Shown here in pieces: positions 9,634 through 17,791 of a stretch of DNA of 64,000 bases. Under the pieces are notes generated by a model. It was not told the DNA's origin, searched no databases, and was given only the letters and a program-made list of their open reading frames with translations. A program made the translations under genes and the position numbers. Source of the DNA: Allomuricauda sp. NBRC 101325 (GTDB taxonomy: Bacteria > Bacteroidota > Bacteroidia > Flavobacteriales > Flavobacteriaceae); NCBI RefSeq assembly GCF_030268205.1, contig NZ_BSQF01000001.1, forward strand, positions 540,649 through 604,648, in the 5' to 3' direction. Every line of letters begins with the position of its first letter. The stretch's first letter is position 1.

Positions 9634-9704
9634 ATCACATTAATTTGTAGGGTGCCCGACCCTTGTTATTAATTCATTTTAATCGCTTGTCTGTTAAGCG
9701 GGTG

Positions 9705-9734
9705 CAAATATAATCCAAATCTCCTAATCCACAA
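9705..9734 (-). promoter_or_regulatory. rpsP-rimM promoter
   Basis: On the minus strand a TTG (complement at 9732-9734) is followed after exactly 19 bases by TATATTTG (9705-9712). This matches the Bacteroidota sigma-A consensus TTG-N17-21-TAnnTTTG at every conserved base, and leaves a 5' leader of about 65 bases. Confidence 0.75.
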
Positions 9735-9843
9735 CACCTAAACTATTTTTTATTGGTTGATAAATCGTAAAAACTCAATTTCCACAAACAAGACGACTTC
9801 CGTACATTTATCCATTCCTTTTTTTGATAGAGAACCTTAGCCT

Positions 9844-12800
9844 ATGTACCTGATTTTTGATACGGAAACCACTGGATTGCCCAAACGTTGGGACGCCCCC
9901 ATTACCGATACCGATAACTGGCCAAGATGCGTTCAGATTGCATGGCAGTTGCACGATGAAATGGGAAATTTGGTGGAGCATCAGGATTTTTTGGTACGCC
10001 CTGATGGGTTTAACATTCCTTACGAAGCAGAACAAATTCACGGCATTTCCACTGCATTGGCCGAGCAAGAGGGAGAATCTTTGGAGTTTGTTTTAGAGGC
10101 TTTCAACAAAGCTTTGGCCCAGACCAAGTTTATTGTGGGTCAAAATGTAGGTTTCGATGTGAACATTATGGGGTGTGAATTCCACCGAAAAGGCGTGGAA
10201 AATGGGATGGAAAATCTCCCGGTTCTTGACACCTGTACCGAGCATACCGCAGAACTTTGTAAAATCCCCGGGGGTCGTGGTGGCAAGTTCAAGCTACCCA
10301 CCTTGACCGAACTGCATGAGTTTCTTTTTGGCGAACCTTTTGCCGAAGCGCACAATGCAACCGCGGATGTGGAAGCTACTACCCGTTGTTTTTTGGAACT
10401 GGTTCGAAAAAAACAATACAGCATTCAGGAACTGGATGTACAGCCCGACTATTTTGAACATTTTTCCGAGGCCAATCCCAAAGAGATTGAGCTTATCGGG
10501 TTAAAACATATCAACCTAAAGGCAGCTTCAAAAAAAATTGCGGATGCCCTTTGGGCTCAAGATACAGGTGAAATTTCCGAAGCGGAGATCCAAGAAAACA
10601 TCCAAACCCTTGAGGATGCCCCTTTTGCCCATTTGCATAACCATTCGCAGTTTTCGGTACTTCAGTCTACCATTAATATAAAGGACTTGGTTAAGGCTAC
10701 AGCTCAAAATGGAATGCCCGCCGTTGCCCTTACCGACCACGCCAATATGATGGGCGCCTTTCACTTTGTGAAAGAAATCATGGCGCACAACAAAGCTGCA
10801 AAGGACAAAAACGCAGAGCTTGAAGCAAATGGGGAACAACCTACCGAAACCGAGATCACTCCCATTGTGGGTTGCGAGTTTTATGTCTGCGAGGATCATA
10901 CCAATAAAAATGTAAAGGACTACGGACATCAAATTGTATTGTTGGCCAAAAACAAAAAAGGATACCACAACTTGGCCAAAATGTCGTCCATTGCCTATAC
11001 CGATGGATTTTACTACGTACCCCGTATCGACAAAAAAATTGTGGAGCAATACAAGGAAAATGTGATTGCCCTCACGGGAAACCTTTATGGTGAAGTCCCG
11101 AATAAAATATTGAATGTTGGCGAAAAGCAGGCCGAAGAAGCTTTGCTTTGGTGGAAAGAGCAGTTTGGAGACGATTTCTATATTGAAATTATGCGTCACG
11201 GTCAAGAAGATGAAGATCGTGTAAACCAAGTGTTGCTTCAAATGGCCAAGGATCATAATGTAAAATTGGTCGCCACCAACAATACCTATTATTGCGATAA
11301 AAAAGATGCCGAGGCACATGATATCCTCCTTTGTGTAAAGGATGGTGAAAAACAGTCCACCCCCATCGGTCGTGGTCGTGGATACCGTTACGGATTGCCC
11401 AACCAAGAATATTATTACAAGTCCTCGGATGAAATGAAGGAACTCTTTAAAGATGTTCCAGAAGCCATCCTAAATATTAAGGAGATTGTGGACAAGGTGG
11501 AGCCCTATAACCTTGCCAGCGATATTCTGCTGCCCAAGTTCAACATTCCGGAAGAATTTAAAGTAGCCGAAGATGATGAAGATGGAGGCAAAAGAGGTGA
11601 AAATGCATATTTGCGACACATTACCTACGAAGGGGCCAAAAAACGGTATGGAGAAATCACTCCTGAAATCTCCGAACGCATCGATTTTGAGTTGGAAACC
11701 ATCAAAAACTCTGGGTATCCTGGTTACTTTTTGATTGTTGAGGACTTTATCCGCGAAGCACGGAACATGGGTGTTTCCGTAGGTCCCGGTCGTGGTTCGG
11801 CAGCTGGTTCGGTGGTAGCCTATTGTTTGACCATTACCAACATTGACCCCCTTAAGTACGATCTGCTTTTTGAGCGTTTCCTAAATCCAGATAGGGTGTC
11901 CATGCCCGATATTGATATTGATTTTGATGACGAAGGCCGTGGACGTGTAATGGAGTACGTGATCAATAAATATGGTTCCAATCAGGTAGCGCAGATCATT
12001 ACTTACGGAACCATGGCGGCCAAAAGTTCCATTCGGGACACGGCAAGGGTACTGGATCTTCCGTTGAGTGATGCCGACCGTATTGCGAAGCTGATTCCCA
12101 ACATGTCCAAACTGGGCAAGATTTTCGGGGTGCCCGAAGCCGAATTAAAGAAAAAGTTCCGTTCCGAAGAATTGGAAAAGGTCAACGAGCTGTTGAACAT
12201 TTCCGAAGGGGAAGATTTGGAGGGTCAAACCGTGAACATGGCGCGAGTGCTGGAAGGCTCCGTTCGGAATACGGGGATTCATGCCTGTGGGGTGATCATT
12301 ACCCCAGATGATATTACCAATTTCGTACCTGTTTCGGTTGCCAAGGACTCCGATTTGTACGTTACACAGTTCGATAACTCGGTGGTAGAAAGTGCAGGTC
12401 TCTTGAAGATGGATTTCTTGGGATTGAAGACCTTGACCTTGATCAAGGACACCGTAAAAATCGTGAAAGCAAGAACGGGTATTGATTTGGTGCCTGATGA
12501 TTTTCCTCTGGATGATGAGAAGACTTACGAACTGTTCCAACGCGGAGATACGGTAGGGATTTTCCAATACGAATCGCCCGGGATGCAGAAACACATGAAA
12601 ACCTTGAAACCGACGGTTTTCGACGACTTGATTGCCATGAACGCCCTGTATCGTCCGGGACCAATGGAATATATTCCAAGTTTTATTGCACGGAAACATG
12701 GGGAAGAAGAGATTACCTATGATCTCGCTGACATGGAAGAATACCTAAAGGAAACCTACGGGATTACGGTGTACCAAGAGCAGGTGATGTTGCTATCCCA

Positions 12801-14229
12801 AAAGTTGGCAGGATTCTCCAAAGGTGATGCGGATGTGCTCCGTAAAGCCATGGGTAAAAAGATTTTCGCCCTGTTGGAAAAACTAAAGCCCCAATTTTTG
12901 GATGGGGGCGAGAAAAATGGGCACCCTCGCGATGTGTTGGAAAAAATTTGGAAAGACTGGGAAGCATTTGCCTCCTATGCATTCAACAAAAGTCACTCTA
13001 CCTGTTACGCCTACATTGCCTATCAAACTGCCTATTTAAAGGCCCACTACCCTGCCGAATATATGGCCGCTGTGTTGTCCAACAATATGAACGACATTAA
13101 GCAGGTGACCTTCTTTATGGAAGAATGTAAGCGCATGGGATTGGAAGTATTGGGTCCAGACGTAAATGAATCCTACTACAAATTTGCCGTAAATAAGGAA
13201 AATGCGGTCCGATTTGGAATGGGAGCCATTAAAGGAGTAGGTCGTTCTGCGGTGGAAACCATTGTGGAAAACCGAAAAGAAGGCGGACATTATAGATCTA
13301 TATTCGATATGGCAAAACGGATTGACTTGCGTGCTGCTAACAAAAAGGCGTTTGAAAACTTGGCTTTGGCTGGCGGATTTGACTCCTTTTCAGATACGCA
13401 TCGTGCCCAATATTTTTATGATGATGGTGATGGCATTACCTTTTTGGAAAAGGCGGTAAAGTACGGTTCCAAATTCCAAGAGAATGAGAATTCCTCCCAA
13501 GTAAGTTTGTTCGGGGAAGCGAGCGATGTTCAGATTCCAGAACCTATAATTCCACCTTGTGAGGAATGGGGCACCATGGAAAAATTAAAAAGGGAAAAAG
13601 AAGTGGTTGGCATCTATTTGTCCGGGCATCCATTGGATGATTTCAAAAAAGAGATCACTGCCTTTTGCAATAGCGATGTTTCCGCATTTTCAAATTTGGA
13701 AAACTACGTAAACAGAGAACTTACTGCGGCAGGAGTTATTACCGATGTGCAGCACCGTGTTTCCAAAAACGGGAAAGGTTGGGGATTATTTACCATGGAA
13801 GATTATAACGAGTCGTATGAGTTTCGAATTTTTGGGGAGGAATACCTTAAATTTCGTCATTTTCTTATGATCAATTCCTTTGTTTATGTTCGTGCTTATG
13901 TGAAAGAAGGTTGGGTAAACCGGGATACGGGCAAAAAAGGAGATCCAAGGTTACAGTTCAACGATTTCAAACAGCTTCAAGATGTGATGGAGGCCTTTGC
14001 CAAGAAACTTACCATCAAACTGAACCTTGATAAATTACAGGAAAGTAGAATTCAAATCTTAAAGGACACCTTACGAATGCACCAAGGCGACCATCCTTTA
14101 AGTTTTGAAATATATGAGATGGAAGAGGAAATCAAGTTGAAACTTTCCAGCCGAAAACAGAAGGTAAAGATAAACAGCGAGTTACTTTCGGAATTGGAAG
14201 CGCATGAAATTCATTACAAGTTAAATTAA
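9844..14229 (+). CDS. dnaE: replicative DNA polymerase III alpha subunit with fused N-terminal exonuclease
   Basis: A 1461-residue main replicase. Residues 1-185 are a DEDDh 3'-5' exonuclease (FDTETTG with Asp6 and Glu8; the AHNATADVEATT exo III segment), equivalent to the separate epsilon subunit of E. coli. The PHP domain follows (His263/265/267 in HLHNHSQFS), then the palm with Asp689 and Asp691 in PDIDIDF and Asp857 in MDFLGLKTL, the positions of the E. coli catalytic triad. Fingers (NALYRPGPMEY, FNKSHSTCYAYIAY), a tandem HhH region and an OB fold (about 1215-1300) complete it. Exonuclease-fused DnaE is known in Bacteroidota, so this is normal for the phylum. Divergent from rpsP. Confidence 0.96.
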   Translation: MYLIFDTETTGLPKRWDAPITDTDNWPRCVQIAWQLHDEMGNLVEHQDFLVRPDGFNIPYEAEQIHGISTALAEQEGESLEFVLEAFNKALAQTKFIVGQNVGFDVNIMGCEFHRKGVENGMENLPVLDTCTEHTAELCKIPGGRGGKFKLPTLTELHEFLFGEPFAEAHNATADVEATTRCFLELVRKKQYSIQELDVQPDYFEHFSEANPKEIELIGLKHINLKAASKKIADALWAQDTGEISEAEIQENIQTLEDAPFAHLHNHSQFSVLQSTINIKDLVKATAQNGMPAVALTDHANMMGAFHFVKEIMAHNKAAKDKNAELEANGEQPTETEITPIVGCEFYVCEDHTNKNVKDYGHQIVLLAKNKKGYHNLAKMSSIAYTDGFYYVPRIDKKIVEQYKENVIALTGNLYGEVPNKILNVGEKQAEEALLWWKEQFGDDFYIEIMRHGQEDEDRVNQVLLQMAKDHNVKLVATNNTYYCDKKDAEAHDILLCVKDGEKQSTPIGRGRGYRYGLPNQEYYYKSSDEMKELFKDVPEAILNIKEIVDKVEPYNLASDILLPKFNIPEEFKVAEDDEDGGKRGENAYLRHITYEGAKKRYGEITPEISERIDFELETIKNSGYPGYFLIVEDFIREARNMGVSVGPGRGSAAGSVVAYCLTITNIDPLKYDLLFERFLNPDRVSMPDIDIDFDDEGRGRVMEYVINKYGSNQVAQIITYGTMAAKSSIRDTARVLDLPLSDADRIAKLIPNMSKLGKIFGVPEAELKKKFRSEELEKVNELLNISEGEDLEGQTVNMARVLEGSVRNTGIHACGVIITPDDITNFVPVSVAKDSDLYVTQFDNSVVESAGLLKMDFLGLKTLTLIKDTVKIVKARTGIDLVPDDFPLDDEKTYELFQRGDTVGIFQYESPGMQKHMKTLKPTVFDDLIAMNALYRPGPMEYIPSFIARKHGEEEITYDLADMEEYLKETYGITVYQEQVMLLSQKLAGFSKGDADVLRKAMGKKIFALLEKLKPQFLDGGEKNGHPRDVLEKIWKDWEAFASYAFNKSHSTCYAYIAYQTAYLKAHYPAEYMAAVLSNNMNDIKQVTFFMEECKRMGLEVLGPDVNESYYKFAVNKENAVRFGMGAIKGVGRSAVETIVENRKEGGHYRSIFDMAKRIDLRAANKKAFENLALAGGFDSFSDTHRAQYFYDDGDGITFLEKAVKYGSKFQENENSSQVSLFGEASDVQIPEPIIPPCEEWGTMEKLKREKEVVGIYLSGHPLDDFKKEITAFCNSDVSAFSNLENYVNRELTAAGVITDVQHRVSKNGKGWGLFTMEDYNESYEFRIFGEEYLKFRHFLMINSFVYVRAYVKEGWVNRDTGKKGDPRLQFNDFKQLQDVMEAFAKKLTIKLNLDKLQESRIQILKDTLRMHQGDHPLSFEIYEMEEEIKLKLSSRKQKVKINSELLSELEAHEIHYKLN

Positions 14230-14302
14230 ACCATAATTATTGCTGATGGCACAATAATTAAAACGAATGCGCTGAATGTAAGTTAAATGCACAATATTTG
14301 AC

Positions 14303-14310
14303 TAACTTTG
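14303..14310 (+). promoter_or_regulatory. -7 box of the trxA promoter
   Basis: TAACTTTG matches TAnnTTTG and is followed by the usual C; it lies about 22 bases before the trxA ATG. The -33 element is weak. Upstream, an AT-rich inverted repeat TAATTATTG/CAATAATTA (about 14234-14260) follows the dnaE stop but has no T tract. Confidence 0.5.
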
Positions 14311-14332
14311 CATAACATTAAAAAGAGATAAA

Positions 14333-14650
14333 ATGGCACTAGAAATAACAGATGCAACTTTTGACGAAGTAGTTTTGAAAAGCGATAAACCTGTACTAGT
14401 TGACTTTTGGGCAGCTTGGTGCGGACCTTGTAGAATGGTTGGGCCAATCATTGAAGAAGTAAGCCAAGAATACGACGGCAAAGCTGTTGTTGGTAAGGTA
14501 GATGTTGATGCCAATCAGCAATTCGCGGCCAAATATGGTGTACGTAACATTCCGACCGTATTGGTTTTCAAAGATGGTGAAGTAATCAACCGTCAAGTAG
14601 GGGTATCTCCTAAAAAGGTTTACACCGACGCTATTGAAGCGGCTTTATAA
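14333..14650 (+). CDS. trxA: thioredoxin
   Basis: A 105-residue cytoplasmic thioredoxin with the classical WCGPC active site (Cys30, Cys33), the cis-proline segment RNIPTVLVF near residues 72-80 and the full single-domain length. It reduces disulfides, including those of ribonucleotide reductase, whose genes lie elsewhere in the window. Single-gene unit with its own promoter box and terminator. Confidence 0.95.
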   Translation: MALEITDATFDEVVLKSDKPVLVDFWAAWCGPCRMVGPIIEEVSQEYDGKAVVGKVDVDANQQFAAKYGVRNIPTVLVFKDGEVINRQVGVSPKKVYTDAIEAAL

Positions 14651-14672
14651 TATTATTTTATAATGGAATTAG

Positions 14673-14702
14673 AAAAGGTTTGGCAAATGTCAAGCCTTTT
14701 TT
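14673..14702 (+). terminator. trxA terminator
   Basis: Ten-base-pair stem AAAAGGTTTG/CAAGCCTTTT (one G-U pair) with an 8-base loop and a terminal T tract, 23 bases after the trxA stop. Confidence 0.8.
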
Positions 14703-14745
14703 GTTTTATCTTGTCTCAAGAAAGCACAATGTGCTATATTTTAAT

Positions 14746-14820
14746 TGTCACCTCGAGCGCAGTCGAGAGGCATGAAGGATTTAGGTTTCGAAATGGGTCT
14801 CGACTGCGCTCGACCTGACA
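14746..14820. repeat. long intergenic inverted repeat, REP-like
   Basis: Arms TCGAGCGCAGTCGAGA (14753-14768) and its exact reverse complement (14798-14813) are separated by 29 bases. Outside two mismatched positions the pairing continues through TGTCA (14746-14750) and TGACA (14816-14820), giving 21 of 23 paired positions. The arms are GC-rich in an AT-rich gap with no gene. The sequence resembles a motif that recurs between genes in many Flavobacteriaceae. Confidence 0.7.
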
Positions 14821-14863
14821 TAATTTATTTAATAAATCAAACCTGACTTGGTTTGATCAAAGC

Positions 14864-15793
14864 ATGGATGTACGCTCGGAATTACATAAAGCCCAACTAT
14901 TTCAAAATCTGGAGCTCTTGGCCAACCAGATTGTGGAAGGATTTATCAGTGGTATCCATAAAAGTCCTTTTCATGGATTTTCGGCAGAGTTTGCGGAACA
15001 CAAAATTTATAATCCAGGAGAAAGCACGCGACATATTGATTGGAAGTTGTTCGCCAAAACAGACCGACTGTACACAAAAAGGTTTGAGGATGAAACCAAC
15101 CTAAGATGTCATATGATCCTGGATAATTCGGCCTCCATGTATTATCCCGAGGTTAAAAATCCGTCGATAGGTAACCTCAACAAAATTGGATTTGGAGTGC
15201 TTGCCATAGCTACATTGATGCAGATTTTGAAAAAACAACGGGATGCGGTCGGGTTGAGTATCTATTCCGATACTTATGATTTTTATAGTTCGGAAAAGAA
15301 TAGTGAGCGCCATTTTCAAATGTTGTATTCCAAATTAAATGAGGTTACCACCCACCAAAATGCAACTTCGACTACTAAGACGTATACCTATTTGCATCAA
15401 ATTGCGGAAAAAATCCACCGAAGAAGTTTGATTTTTTTGTTTACGGATATGTTTCAGACCGAAACTGAAGAAGCTAAGCTTTTTGAAGCGCTGCGTCATC
15501 TTAAGTATAACAAACATGCTGTGGTCCTGTTTCATTTATTGGATTACGAACATGAACTCAACTTTGATTTTGACAATGCCCCCAAACGATTTGTGGATGT
15601 GGAGACGGGAGTCCATGTGGATCTATATGCGGATTCCATTAAAAAAGCCTACGCTGAAAAGGTAATGCAATACCAAGAGGAACTCAAACTAAAATGTGCC
15701 CAATACCGCATTAAGTATATTAGTGTGGATATTAAATCGGATTTCTCCCAAGTATTGAATTCCTTTATGATCGAGCGACAAAAATTTGCGTGA
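14864..15793 (+). CDS. DUF58 family protein (vWA-like)
   Basis: A 309-residue soluble DUF58 protein. The family hallmark GESTRHIDWKLFAKTDRLYTKRFEDE lies at about residues 53-79, followed by a von Willebrand factor A-like fold whose DNSASM segment (about 88-93) is a MIDAS-type motif. DUF58 proteins usually sit with MoxR ATPases and vWA/BatA proteins and are thought to act as chaperone or envelope-stress modules. None of those partners is adjacent here, so its role is open. No membrane segment is seen, unlike longer DUF58 proteins with two N-terminal helices. Confidence 0.85.
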   Translation: MDVRSELHKAQLFQNLELLANQIVEGFISGIHKSPFHGFSAEFAEHKIYNPGESTRHIDWKLFAKTDRLYTKRFEDETNLRCHMILDNSASMYYPEVKNPSIGNLNKIGFGVLAIATLMQILKKQRDAVGLSIYSDTYDFYSSEKNSERHFQMLYSKLNEVTTHQNATSTTKTYTYLHQIAEKIHRRSLIFLFTDMFQTETEEAKLFEALRHLKYNKHAVVLFHLLDYEHELNFDFDNAPKRFVDVETGVHVDLYADSIKKAYAEKVMQYQEELKLKCAQYRIKYISVDIKSDFSQVLNSFMIERQKFA

Positions 15794-15814
15794 TCATTTT
15801 TTTAAAAAAATGTT

Positions 15815-15845
15815 TTGTCGAATCCGAAATGAGAATGTATATTTG
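15815..15845 (+). promoter_or_regulatory. tRNA-Asp promoter
   Basis: TTG at 15815-15817 and TATATTTG at 15838-15845 with a 20-base spacer fit the Bacteroidota promoter consensus. The tRNA begins about 73 bases downstream. Confidence 0.7.
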
Positions 15846-15918
15846 CACTCGCTTTAAAAAAGCAAATGAACAAGATTTGAATCCCGCTGTTGCAGGAGTC
15901 TATTAAGATAAAATCATT

Positions 15919-15992
15919 GGTCTGGTAGTTCAGTTGGTTAGAATACCTGCCTGTCACGCAGGGGGTCGCGGGTTCGAGTCCCGTCCAGACCG
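15919..15992 (+). tRNA. tRNA-Asp (anticodon GTC)
   Basis: Complete cloverleaf of 74 bases. The acceptor stem GGTCTGG pairs with CCAGACC, the anticodon stem CCTGC/GCAGG encloses CTGTCAC with anticodon GTC, the T-arm holds GGTTCGAGTCC, and the discriminator is G. CCA is not encoded. No integrase is nearby, so nothing suggests use as an attachment site. Confidence 0.97.
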
Positions 15993-15993
15993 C

Positions 15994-16024
15994 AAAAAAG
16001 CTCCGAGAAATCGGAGCTTTTTTT
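15994..16024. terminator. terminator shared by tRNA-Asp and the convergent 4HB_MCP gene
   Basis: Perfect stem AAAAAAGCTCCGA/TCGGAGCTTTTTT with a GAAA loop, directly behind the tRNA. A- and T-tracts on both sides make it usable in both directions. Confidence 0.9.
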
Positions 16025-16060
16025 GTTTATAGGAAATACCAATGGAATATTGTTTAAGGC

Positions 16061-16666
16061 TCAATACCAATTAGGCCTTTTGTTGGGGTAAAAAACAATA
16101 AAAAGGAATAAGATTCCAATAACGGTTAAAAAACCTATTTCAAGAGTGGAGAGCAGCTTGCTCACCTTAAGGGATTTCTGGCTTCTATGTGTCAGTTGCT
16201 GGGCTTCGGTCAGTTGTACCTCAGCAAGTTCATCCAAATTGGAGTTGATATCCTCCAAAACTTTATTCTTTTGAAACTTAAGATTAGAATCACCATTTAT
16301 TTGATGCTCCAATTCCTGAAGTTGAATAAAATTATTTCTTAGCTCGGTAAAATAAACCAGCTCTTTTGTGGTAAGTTCAGTATTGGAAAAGTCATTAAAA
16401 ATTTGGTTGATGTTATTGGTAATCAATTCATTTTTATACTGAATACCTACTTTGCTTAATTCCAATTCTTTTTCGTGGAAGAGATTGTTGAGCTGGTAAA
16501 TATATTCCTGAGCAACCAATCTATCTTCATAAACCGAACTTACGGTTTGCTCCAAAATGTTATAGCTTCTTCTATTTAATCTGTTGGAGGCCAACACCAA
16601 AAAAAATGCTATGGCAAGAACAAACCCAACATTGATTCGCTGTTTTATGGTCATCTTATTTGGCAT
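16061..16666 (-). CDS. membrane protein with periplasmic four-helix-bundle (4HB_MCP-like) sensor domain
   Basis: A 201-residue protein with an N-terminal membrane helix (about 10-26), a helical, Gln/Glu/Asn-rich periplasmic region (about 30-165) like the ligand-binding bundle of methyl-accepting chemotaxis proteins, and a second membrane helix (about 174-192) with a short basic tail. There is no HAMP, methyl-accepting or kinase domain, so it is a sensor-like module without an output domain of its own. It lies downstream of the sigma-54-controlled GreA-like and secreted genes and near the two-component system, which suggests, but does not show, a shared envelope-stress theme. Confidence 0.6.
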   Translation of the reverse strand: MPNKMTIKQRINVGFVLAIAFFLVLASNRLNRRSYNILEQTVSSVYEDRLVAQEYIYQLNNLFHEKELELSKVGIQYKNELITNNINQIFNDFSNTELTTKELVYFTELRNNFIQLQELEHQINGDSNLKFQKNKVLEDINSNLDELAEVQLTEAQQLTHRSQKSLKVSKLLSTLEIGFLTVIGILFLFIVFYPNKRPNWY

Positions 16667-16717
16667 CGCTATTGTTTTTGAAGATTAATAAAATCGTTGA
16701 AGTAGATAGAAAGGTAA

Positions 16718-16762
16718 CCTGTCCGCCCCTATGAGCAAATCGAGAAACTTGGAGCGAACAGG
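16718..16762 (-). other. 12-bp RNA hairpin between two minus-strand genes
   Basis: On the minus strand CCTGTTCGCTCC (from 16751-16762) can pair along its whole length with GGGGCGGACAGG (from 16718-16729), using two G-U pairs, around a 21-base loop. On the plus strand the same two positions would be C-A mismatches, so pairing is better for minus-strand RNA, the direction of the flanking genes. No T tract follows, so a simple terminator is unlikely. Confidence 0.5.
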
Positions 16763-16780
16763 CATCATCAATCAATCTAA

Positions 16781-17149
16781 CTACAAAGTGCTCAACTCTC
16801 CTGATTGTAGCGCACTTTGAATATCTGCTGAAACTGTAGCGTGCGTATTAAAAAATTTTCTGCCATCAGCTCTTTTAATTTTTACCTGTAGCGTTCCATC
16901 CTTTGCTTCCTTGATGGAGGTTACCACTACCTTGTTCCCCTCTACGGTTTTATAGTTTGCAATACCTCCTTTTTTAATGATAAAATTGGCTCGAGGGAAA
17001 TCTATATGTTTGTAGGTTGGGGCCTCAGGCCTGCCTATTTCAAATACATCCCCAACTTCCACTTTTTGAAATTCCACATCAGAACTTGTCTGTGCCTTTA
17101 CCATTACAGTGGTCATTACGAACATTAGTGCTAACATTATCTGTCTCAT
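16781..17149 (-). CDS. small secreted protein, not recognised
   Basis: A 122-residue protein with an evident signal peptide (about residues 1-19, ending in KAQ) and a short, probably all-beta mature part rich in Val, Lys and Gly. I recognise no catalytic motif, cysteine or lipobox. The ATG is 36 bases after the stop of the GreA/Rnk-like gene on the same strand, so it is probably co-transcribed from the sigma-54 promoter at 17645. It should end up in the periplasm or outside the cell. Confidence 0.65.
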   Translation of the reverse strand: MRQIMLALMFVMTTVMVKAQTSSDVEFQKVEVGDVFEIGRPEAPTYKHIDFPRANFIIKKGGIANYKTVEGNKVVVTSIKEAKDGTLQVKIKRADGRKFFNTHATVSADIQSALQSGELSTL

Positions 17150-17185
17150 ATTTATATATTTAGGGTTAAAAATTATTTTAATTCT

Positions 17186-17608
17186 TTAAAAATCGATGTG
17201 GGAAAACAATCCAGAATATTTTTGCACCGGTTCCTTTACTTCGATGATTTTGAATGAATCCGAATCTGCTGCATTTTTAATCTCATCTCCTGAAGCTAAA
17301 CCTATGAGTTGAGCTCCCAGAGTACTTACAACCGACAATTTTCCTTCTTGTTTGTTTTCTTCAGTTGGCATTACCAATTGATAGCGCTCAACTTTACCCT
17401 GTTTGTTCGACACTTTTATAAGCGAATAGAGTCTAATCACATCTGAAGGCATATCATCCTCGCCTACAATTATCGCCCGCTCCACTTTTTCACTTAAGTG
17501 AGCCAACGCAATCTTATGGGCTACATCTTCGTAGTGCTTATGAAAGTTTAGGATTCGCTTGATCACCAAATATTCTTTCTTCTCCACGATTAAACTTCCA
17601 TATTTCAT
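17186..17608 (-). CDS. GreA/GreB-Rnk family protein
   Basis: A 140-residue protein with the FKBP-like C-terminal domain of transcript-cleavage factors GreA/GreB and of Rnk (VVSTLGAQLIGLASGDEI at about 93-110) and a short helical N-terminal part (about 15-50) instead of the long GreA coiled coil. Rnk-type proteins bind RNA polymerase without clear cleavage activity. A canonical sigma-54 promoter lies at 17645-17662, about 26 bases from its mRNA start to the ATG, and the sigma-54 activator gene is directly upstream. A polymerase-binding factor made on demand by a stress-type two-component system is a reasonable reading. Confidence 0.75.
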   Translation of the reverse strand: MKYGSLIVEKKEYLVIKRILNFHKHYEDVAHKIALAHLSEKVERAIIVGEDDMPSDVIRLYSLIKVSNKQGKVERYQLVMPTEENKQEGKLSVVSTLGAQLIGLASGDEIKNAADSDSFKIIEVKEPVQKYSGLFSHIDF

Positions 17609-17644
17609 TGGGCACCAAGTATTTTTTTAACTCGATACATAAAA

Positions 17645-17662
17645 GGCAAAGGATGTGCCAAT
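17645..17662 (-). promoter_or_regulatory. sigma-54 (RpoN) promoter
   Basis: The minus strand reads TTGGCACATCCTTTGCC. The GG and GC dinucleotides are separated by exactly 10 bases and the flanks fit YTGGCAC-N5-TTGC. The predicted transcription start is near 17634, in front of the GreA/Rnk-like gene, and an NtrC-family activator is encoded immediately upstream. Confidence 0.8.
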
Positions 17663-17750
17663 TAAGGGCTTGAAATCATCAAAAAAGTTGTAACTATTTG
17701 ATTTAGTTTTATTTAAATAATTTACGATTTGAATAATCGAAAAGTAAAAG

Positions 17751-17786
17751 TGGGGCATTTTTCCCCAATTGAGGTGTATTTCCCCA
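17751..17786 (-). promoter_or_regulatory. putative enhancer sites for the sigma-54 activator
   Basis: On the minus strand TGGGGAAA occurs twice with a 19-base period, and the second copy forms an inverted repeat TGGGGAAAAATGCCCCA. The sites lie about 117-152 bases upstream of the predicted sigma-54 start, the usual place for activator binding, in the narrow gap after the activator gene. Confidence 0.45.
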
Positions 17787-17791
17787 GTGGA

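Noticed and set aside
9028..9672. A 214-codon plus-strand frame opposite rpsP/rimM, very rich in Phe and Ser
   Set aside because: It is the antisense image of the Lys/Glu/Ala-rich bS16 tail; rpsP and rimM are certain and have a promoter and order that fit.
10528..11406. A 292-codon minus-strand frame inside dnaE, with another (12145-12699) further on
   Set aside because: Both are fully inside the conserved dnaE coding sequence and show no family resemblance, signal peptide or promoter.
15919..15992. tRNA-Asp as an integration site of a mobile element
   Set aside because: No integrase, direct repeat of the tRNA 3' end or foreign-looking gene block is seen on either side.
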